Below, one piece after another: positions 34,685 through 39,282 of a stretch of DNA of 39,282 bases; position 1 is the stretch's first letter; each line of letters begins with the position of its first letter. Below the pieces are notes generated by a model. The model saw only the letters and a list, made by a program, of their open reading frames with translations. It did no database searches and was not told the DNA's origin. The position numbers and the translations under genes are program-made. Location of the stretch: contig WRHW01000015.1 of NCBI GenBank assembly GCA_009783055.1, positions 1 through 39,282 of the forward strand. The letters run 5' to 3'. The DNA is from Holophagaceae bacterium. Its GTDB lineage: Bacteria; Acidobacteriota; Holophagae; Holophagales; Holophagaceae.

Positions 34685-35737
34685 CTAGCCCCTGCCTGTC
34701 AACCCATCATTGACCTTACCGACCAGTCCAGGGCCTTTATAAATCAGCGCAGTAAATAATTGAACAAGACTGGCACCCATCCCAAGTGATTCTGCGACAT
34801 CATTGGAAGAACTGACACCGCCACAGGCTATGAGTGGCAACCTTCCATGTAGTCTTTCAAGTATCCTCTTCTGCACACATTGAGCCTTTTGTTTCAAAGC
34901 CTTACCGGACAGTCCTCCATCCCCCCAACCACTTACTTTGCCTCTATTTACCTCGCTCTGGATTATTCCCCTGTCAAGTGTTGTGTTTGTGGCAATCAGG
35001 CCGGAAATTCCACTTGCCAATGCAGTATCCACGATGGAATCTAACTCCTCTGGCCCTATGTCGGGTGCAAGTTTCAGAAAAACGGGCTGGTTTTCCAAAC
35101 CCATCTCTTTGCGAGTCAGCAACATACCCTGTAGCAGGGGCATAAGCAATTCAGGGGCTTGCAATCTGCGCAGACCAGGCGTATTTGGGCTGGAAACGTT
35201 TAGAGCAATGTAATCAACTTCAGGTGCTATCAGTCTATAAGCTAGGCGATAGTCGTCTAAAGCCATCTCTTCCGGTGTAGCCTTGTTCTTGCCGATGTTA
35301 CCTCCAACAACTAGGTTCTTGGGCCTACGTTTTAGTCGGCGTGATACAACTTCGGCTCCCTCGCTATTAAAGCCCATCCTGTTTAACACCAATTCTTCGT
35401 CTACCAGCCTAAATAACCTCGGTCTAGGATTTCCGGGCTGTGGCCTTGGGGTCACAGTACCGATTTCTACAAATCCAAAGCCTAGTGCCTTCCAAATTGG
35501 CAGTAATTGTGCCCCCTTATCCAAACCTGCCGCTAGGCCAAGGGGTGTTGAAAAAACCAATCCAGCTACACTTCGCTCCAGCGAAATATGTGGTTGACCA
35601 TAAAATGCCCTAAGCAAGCTACTCACACATGGCACCCACTGCGCTACTCTGCCGGTAGCAAATGTAAAATCATGAGCAAGTTCTGGCGAAAGAGTGAACA
35701 GCAGTGGTCTGATTGCACTGTATAGAAGAGAAAGCAT
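34685..35737 (-). CDS. pyrD: Dihydroorotate dehydrogenase (quinone), class 2
   Basis: PyrD oxidises dihydroorotate to orotate in pyrimidine synthesis, passing electrons to quinone at the inner membrane. The 350-residue protein has the class 2 N-terminal membrane-associating helices (MLSLLYSAIRPLLFTLSPELAHDF). FMN and substrate motifs follow: PLGLAAGLDKGA, IGTVTPRPQPGNPRPRLFRL, NRMGFNSEGAE and NVSSPNTPGLR, which carries the catalytic Ser typical of class 2. LKLAPDI and LIACGGVSSSNDVAESLGMGASLVQLFTALIYKGP complete the fold. Confidence 0.97.
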   Translation of the reverse strand: MLSLLYSAIRPLLFTLSPELAHDFTFATGRVAQWVPCVSSLLRAFYGQPHISLERSVAGLVFSTPLGLAAGLDKGAQLLPIWKALGFGFVEIGTVTPRPQPGNPRPRLFRLVDEELVLNRMGFNSEGAEVVSRRLKRRPKNLVVGGNIGKNKATPEEMALDDYRLAYRLIAPEVDYIALNVSSPNTPGLRRLQAPELLMPLLQGMLLTRKEMGLENQPVFLKLAPDIGPEELDSIVDTALASGISGLIATNTTLDRGIIQSEVNRGKVSGWGDGGLSGKALKQKAQCVQKRILERLHGRLPLIACGGVSSSNDVAESLGMGASLVQLFTALIYKGPGLVGKVNDGLTGRG

Positions 35738-35755
35738 TGGGATCTACATCCACGT

Positions 35756-35783
35756 CATATATATTCTGTTCCTTGTTAATCAA
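35756..35783 (-). promoter_or_regulatory. Candidate pyrD promoter
   Basis: On the - strand TTGATT (35783 to 35778) and TATATG (35761 to 35756) are 16 bp apart, which would start transcription close to 35749, ahead of the ATG at 35737. Each box matches the consensus at four of six positions. Confidence 0.35.
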
Positions 35784-35866
35784 ACTTGAAATTAGAGGAT
35801 GACAAGTTCTTGCTTACCAAGAGTAGGTCGCCAATCCATGATAGTCTGGTTTCCACATAAAAACAA

Positions 35867-36436
35867 TCAGCAAAGCACCATCCCCAAGTAAACCTTGTCC
35901 CTATCCTCCTGGGTAATACCAAGATACCTCTTAGTAATTTCAAAGGAAGAGTGGTTGAAAATATCCATCAACATCACAGGCAGTACACCTGCCTTCCATG
36001 CAAAGTAACCAAATGTCTTGCGAAGAGAATGGCAACTAATTTGTCCGTCCAGTTTAACTCCTTTAGCGGCAATTTTGATAATCCTCCATGCCTGAACTCG
36101 GCTCAATGCCTTTGGTTCTTTTCTGTTATTTCCGAAAATAAATTCCCCTCGCTTTTCCTGAAAGCACATTTTCAATGCCACTATCGCCTTGCAGTTAATG
36201 GCAATGATGGTTTGCTTGCCAGTCTTTTTTTCTGTAAGCACAATGTGCCGCCTAAACTCTTGTAGGTCGAAGTCATAAACATCTTTCCACTTGAGCCTGA
36301 GTAAATCCACCATGCGCAATGCGCTGTAAACTCCAAGTATTATCATGGTATAGTTTCTGACATTTCCATGTTTGAGCCAGAATTTTGCCATTTTGGTCAA
36401 TTGACTTTTGTTTTTGATGGGCTCTGCTACGGGCAT
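35867..36436 (-). CDS. Small tyrosine recombinase (FimB/FimE-sized)
   Basis: This 189-residue protein consists only of the catalytic domain of a tyrosine recombinase. Catalytic residues are all visible: Arg41 (YSALRMVDLLRL), Lys74 in the beta-hairpin (TEKKTGKQ), His136 and Arg139 (CHSLRKTFGY), His162 (FNHSS) and Tyr171 (TKRYLGI). The absence of an N-terminal arm-binding or SAM-like domain, and the spacing of these residues, resemble the inversion recombinases FimB and FimE of about 200 residues. It is intact, starts with ATG, and has GGAG six bases upstream. It faces away from the AT-rich gap and the chemoreceptor gene. It could also be an integrase relic of a lost element. Confidence 0.88.
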   Translation of the reverse strand: MPVAEPIKNKSQLTKMAKFWLKHGNVRNYTMIILGVYSALRMVDLLRLKWKDVYDFDLQEFRRHIVLTEKKTGKQTIIAINCKAIVALKMCFQEKRGEFIFGNNRKEPKALSRVQAWRIIKIAAKGVKLDGQISCHSLRKTFGYFAWKAGVLPVMLMDIFNHSSFEITKRYLGITQEDRDKVYLGMVLC

Positions 36437-36615
36437 TGAAATCTCCGTACTATTGAATCTGTGAGCTAGAAAACAACCGGCAACTACGCCAAATCAATGG
36501 TATTGTGCCCTATGTCTCAAAATTGGGTGTTGCCCTAATCTTAAACCGTTACTTGTTAGATAGTTAGTATATCGGTTAATTCTAACGAGTGCAAAAAAAC
36601 ATTGAAAATGGTTGT

Positions 36616-36820
36616 ATGCAACATTTTATACAAATTGTTAAATTAATATTTGTAGCAACTTGTTATTTATCAGATACTTGCATCTAATTTTGCAAACACA
36701 TGGCTATTCGCGATGAGCAAATGTTTATCGACGCATATATACAAACTTAGTGACTATTAGAACATTATAGGTACAGTTGATGTGAAAATAAAATGTAATT
36801 CTTTGTATAGAATGTTGCAT
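36616..36820. repeat. 19-bp inverted repeat pair, candidate invertible segment
   Basis: ATGCAACATTTTATACAAA at 36616-36634 is repeated in inverted orientation at 36802-36820 with 18 of 19 bases identical. The arms enclose 167 bp of AT-rich DNA. The pair lies in the 514-bp gene-free gap (36437-36950) between the small tyrosine recombinase and the chemoreceptor gene. A third partial copy (GCATATATACAAA) sits at 36733-36745. No coding sequence is evident in the gap. Inversion is an inference from the repeat layout and the neighbouring recombinase. Confidence 0.6.
36660..36688 (+). promoter_or_regulatory. Promoter-like sequence inside the inverted repeats
   Basis: TTGTTA (36660-36665) and TCTAAT (36683-36688) are 17 bp apart and point toward the chemoreceptor gene in this orientation. 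The region is AT-rich, so chance matches are likely. Confidence 0.35.
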
Positions 36821-36876
36821 TGATAAAGTACTTTTTGTAAAATTAACAATTGAACGTCTTTTAAACAAAAAAAATG

Positions 36877-36905
36877 TTGTGCACGAATGACATTTTCGTT
36901 AGAAT
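36877..36905 (+). promoter_or_regulatory. Candidate promoter of the chemoreceptor gene
   Basis: TTGTGC (36877-36882) and TAGAAT (36900-36905) are separated by 17 bp. The start would be near 36912, with a GGAG ribosome-binding site seven bases before the ATG at 36951. It lies outside the inverted repeats. Confidence 0.45.
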
Positions 36906-36950
36906 TTATTTAACACTACAACAACAATAAACTTTTTATGGAGTCTTCAG

Positions 36951-38558
36951 ATGAAATGGTTCCACAACTTTAAGATCAAATCCAAGCTACTGATCAGTTT
37001 TTCGATTCCAATATTCTTAATGTTTTTTGTCGGCTTTGAGGGCCTAAGTTCAATCAGGGCCATCAATAATGCAGGCACAAGCATTTATGAGGAGTGTGTT
37101 CATGCCGCTGAAGTGACAGGGAGCATTGCACGGGGTATTGCCGAGCTGAGGCTCATACTCCGAAGTGGTGTAATAGAGTTAGACCCGGTCCGCCTCCAGT
37201 CCCTCAAAGCTAACTATGACAAACAAAAGCAACAAATTGCCTCTTTGGAGGAGAGTTTGATAGGTATAGCCAGGGCATCGCACAACAACTCCAAGGAAAA
37301 AGAGGCTCTTGTAAAGGAATACAGTGAAGTCATCAACACGTTTATAAGGCAATGCGACCCAGAGATCGAGCGTATAATATCAGGCAGACAGTCAGACGCC
37401 ATGACAAGTCTCCGCAATCCCCAGATGGTTGCCGTTGGAAACCGAGTCAACGAATTTACCGAAATAGTTCTCGAAGCAGTCCATCAAGCCAGCGTAGATA
37501 CCGAAGCTCGAAAAGACTCCATCGCCCGTGGATCAGTCATCATGGTAGTCACAAGCATTGTATTAGCGATTATTATATCAATATTTTTCGCAGTATCCAT
37601 ATCCAGCAACCTAATATCCAGGCTACAAATTATTGCCACAGACATCCAACGTATGGCAGACCATGACCTGACAGTCCGTTCAAAAGGAGTCTACAACGAC
37701 GAGTTGGGGGGGATTCGCAATGCCATCGGCTTCATGGTCGAAGAAATAAGGTCGTTGATACGGAACGTATCCACCGACATCCACGGCGTAGCGAGTGGTT
37801 CCACCCAATTGTCTGCCGCCGCCGAACAAATGTCGGCAACCACAAACGAAATAGCCGCTAGTACGGACACCCAAAGGCATGGTGCTGAAAGGATTGCTAC
37901 GGCCATGACAGAACTTTCCGCATCCATAGATGAAGTTAGCAAAGGTTCAAGCGAGACCCTTTCCCAGCTAGAAGATGCCATTAATGCCACACATCAGGGC
38001 AACGAAGCCGGTGAGGCTACCAAGGTAGCCATGGAAGATATCACCCAAACTACGGGTCGAATCGCCCAGGCAATTGGTGTTATCCAGGAGATAGCAAACC
38101 AGACCAACCTCCTATCCCTAAACGCGGCCATTGAAGCGGCTAAGGCGGGCGAGCAGGGCAAAGGATTTGCGGTGGTGGCAGAAGAAGTCAGAAAGCTAGC
38201 CGAACGCAGTGCCACCTCGGCCAAAGAAATTGCCCAACATAACATAGAAGCCCGCAACTCAGTTCATCGTGGAGCCGAAACCGTAGCCGCCACAGTGGAA
38301 CTACTGCACAAGATCAGGAGTAGTCTTGACCAGTTTGCAACCAGAACGAGAAAATCGGTGGCATCGTCAGCAGAACAGGCATCCGCAGGAGCTGACGTTG
38401 CCAAGCAGGTAGAACGTAGTGCTTCTGAAGCTACAGCAGTTGCTTCGGCTACCACAGAAATGGCCGCCACTACTACAGAAATATCTCGCACAGCCCACGA
38501 CCTCGCGCACCTTGCCTCTGATCTCCAAACACAGATCGGAAAATTTAAAATGGAATAG
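36951..38558 (+). CDS. Methyl-accepting chemotaxis protein
   Basis: This is a 535-residue inner-membrane chemoreceptor. Membrane segment 1 is at about 12-32 (LLISFSIPIFLMFFVGFEGL). A periplasmic helical sensor domain of the four-helix-bundle type covers about 35-195, and segment 2 is at about 196-220 (VIMVVTSIVLAIIISIFFAVSI). A HAMP domain follows (about 220-275, SRLQIIATDIQRMADHDLTVRSKGVYNDELGGI). The signalling domain has the highly conserved tip EIANQTNLLSLNAAIEAAKAGEQGKGFAVVAEEVRKLAERS. It signals through CheA/CheW to the flagellar motor encoded elsewhere in this window; the ligand is unknown. No C-terminal CheR-docking pentapeptide is seen. Confidence 0.96.
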   Translation: MKWFHNFKIKSKLLISFSIPIFLMFFVGFEGLSSIRAINNAGTSIYEECVHAAEVTGSIARGIAELRLILRSGVIELDPVRLQSLKANYDKQKQQIASLEESLIGIARASHNNSKEKEALVKEYSEVINTFIRQCDPEIERIISGRQSDAMTSLRNPQMVAVGNRVNEFTEIVLEAVHQASVDTEARKDSIARGSVIMVVTSIVLAIIISIFFAVSISSNLISRLQIIATDIQRMADHDLTVRSKGVYNDELGGIRNAIGFMVEEIRSLIRNVSTDIHGVASGSTQLSAAAEQMSATTNEIAASTDTQRHGAERIATAMTELSASIDEVSKGSSETLSQLEDAINATHQGNEAGEATKVAMEDITQTTGRIAQAIGVIQEIANQTNLLSLNAAIEAAKAGEQGKGFAVVAEEVRKLAERSATSAKEIAQHNIEARNSVHRGAETVAATVELLHKIRSSLDQFATRTRKSVASSAEQASAGADVAKQVERSASEATAVASATTEMAATTTEISRTAHDLAHLASDLQTQIGKFKME

Positions 38559-38867
38559 ATGGGAAACTATAGCTATTTACGTTTTTGTTGTTCACTTAAC
38601 GGCGAGCCAAGTCTGCCTATGAACAACAAACGGCCATGAACTCTCGGAATCCTTCGCCCTGCTTGGATGTCCGAGGCCCCCACGCCCACCACTATAAATT
38701 GGGCAGACTTGGAGGCACGCTATCAGGTTCTTTCCTAGCGTCACCTTTCGTTATGCAACCTAAACCTCCGCTTCCTTTTTGCACATACAGGTAGCATGGA
38801 GGCATTGGCAGTGGTATAGCGATAGTGTTGTCAGGCTGATGCGGTAAATTTTGTTTTTGATGGGGGG
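38559..38867. other. Gene-free gap with nested inverted repeats
   Basis: No gene is supported here. TTTGTTGTTCA (38584-38594) is inverted at 38620-38630, and CCAAGTCTGCC (38607-38617) is inverted at 38702-38712; all copies are perfect over 11 bp. They may be the chemoreceptor transcript's structured 3' end or pieces of an insertion sequence or small non-autonomous element next to the transposase. Confidence 0.5.
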
Positions 38868-38898
38868 TTGACAAGTGTATTTACGTATATGCTATAAT
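38868..38898 (+). promoter_or_regulatory. Strong promoter of the transposase gene
   Basis: There is a perfect -35 box TTGACA (38868-38873) and a perfect -10 box TATAAT (38893-38898) preceded by TGC, giving an extended -10. The 19-bp gap is longer than optimal. The start would be near 38905. Confidence 0.65.
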
Positions 38899-38908
38899 AG
38901 ACACATAC

Positions 38909-39282
38909 ATGGAGGTTGCTTTGTTAAGTTCAAAGATAACAGTTCCACTGCCCGAGTCGGGGATTATTATCCGCAGGAGCGGGAAATACAAGTATGTCTA
39001 CAAAGTTCTGGAGACATACCGCAACGCCAAAGGCCAGCCGACTAATCTACGGAGGTTGATAGGTCGATTAGATGTCGGAGGTAAAAGGCTCGTTCCCAAT
39101 GACAGCTATTATGAATTCTATGGAACTGATGCAGATACAGAGGCGATAGTGGAACCCATGCCAGTGATTGAAAATATCGTGTCTATAGGGGCACCATTCT
39201 TAGTAGCACACATTCTTTCAAGGTTAGGCGTAACGCAGATACTGGAAGGAGCCATAGGTGGAGGGCGTGCAGGTGCAGTCAT
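38909..39282 (+). CDS. Transposase, IS1634/IS4-like family, N-terminal part (runs off window)
   Basis: This frame is open to the window end, giving 124 codons from the ATG at 38909. The start reads MEVALLSSKITVPLPESG, then YKYVYKVLETYRNAKGQPTNLRRLIGRL and RLVPNDSYYEFYG. This layout (YRN-KGQ ... IGRLD ... L-PN--YYE) is typical of the N terminus of IS1634-type DDE transposases; the catalytic part would lie beyond the window. The ATG is only about four bases after the predicted transcription start. A TTG at 38921 with GGAGG five bases upstream is an alternative start. Whether the gene is complete cannot be seen. Confidence 0.72.
   Translation, partial: MEVALLSSKITVPLPESGIIIRRSGKYKYVYKVLETYRNAKGQPTNLRRLIGRLDVGGKRLVPNDSYYEFYGTDADTEAIVEPMPVIENIVSIGAPFLVAHILSRLGVTQILEGAIGGGRAGAV

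Noticed and set aside
36616-36645. Resemblance of the left inverted-repeat arm plus TGTTAAAT to a Xer dif site
   Set aside because: Only the TGTTAAAT part fits well; the rest and the second copy do not match a dif site.

Overview
The window looks like a chromosomal contig from a diderm (Gram-negative), flagellated, chemotactic bacterium with peptidoglycan. The evidence is an Omp85/BamA protein, another predicted outer-membrane protein, a periplasmic PpiD/SurA-type foldase, a flagellar export and basal-body operon, a methyl-accepting chemoreceptor and a muramidase-family protein. The phylum cannot be fixed from sequence alone. Both window ends lie in repetitive DNA (a CRISPR array on the left, a transposase on the right), as expected when an assembly stops at repeats.

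Region 1 (1-6756) is a complete compact type II-C CRISPR-Cas locus. The array has 32 full 36-bp repeats plus one partial repeat and reads on the + strand. It ends in a perfect 16-bp-stem terminator. cas2, cas1 and cas9 lie on the - strand, convergent with the array. A tracrRNA is encoded on the + strand just upstream of cas9. It has a clear anti-repeat, a conserved-looking 3' fold and a terminator that overlaps the end of the next gene. Every repeat contains a sigma70-type promoter (TTTACA-N17-TACAAT), so each crRNA can be transcribed from its own repeat, with the predicted start leaving about 24 nt of guide. The anti-repeat is a degenerate repeat that still carries the TACAAT box pointing at cas9, so the cas9 and tracrRNA promoters overlap head to head.

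Region 2 (6730-18042) holds envelope and housekeeping genes. A possible - strand operon runs S9 peptidase, GNAT acetyltransferase, SpoIID-like protein, aat and a DUF2520 Rossmann protein. A + strand outer-membrane protein follows, then a - strand pair of STAS protein and a large BamA-like protein.

Region 3 (18043-25625) is a tightly packed flagellar operon, flgB-flgC-fliE-fliF-fliG-fliH-fliI-fliJ and a MotE-like gene, preceded by a GG-N10-GC sigma54-like element. Region 4 (25651-35737) carries a PpiD-like foldase, smpB, a divergent pair of alpha-galactosidase-like lipoprotein and DUF1343/NamZ-type muramidase, a transglutaminase-like protein and pyrD.

Region 5 (35867-39282) contains a small FimB-sized tyrosine recombinase, an AT-rich 514-bp gap with 19-bp inverted repeats (18/19 identical) around a promoter-like sequence, and a chemoreceptor gene. 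This layout suggests a phase-variable, invertible chemoreceptor switch. The window ends in a truncated IS1634/IS4-type transposase with a strong promoter.
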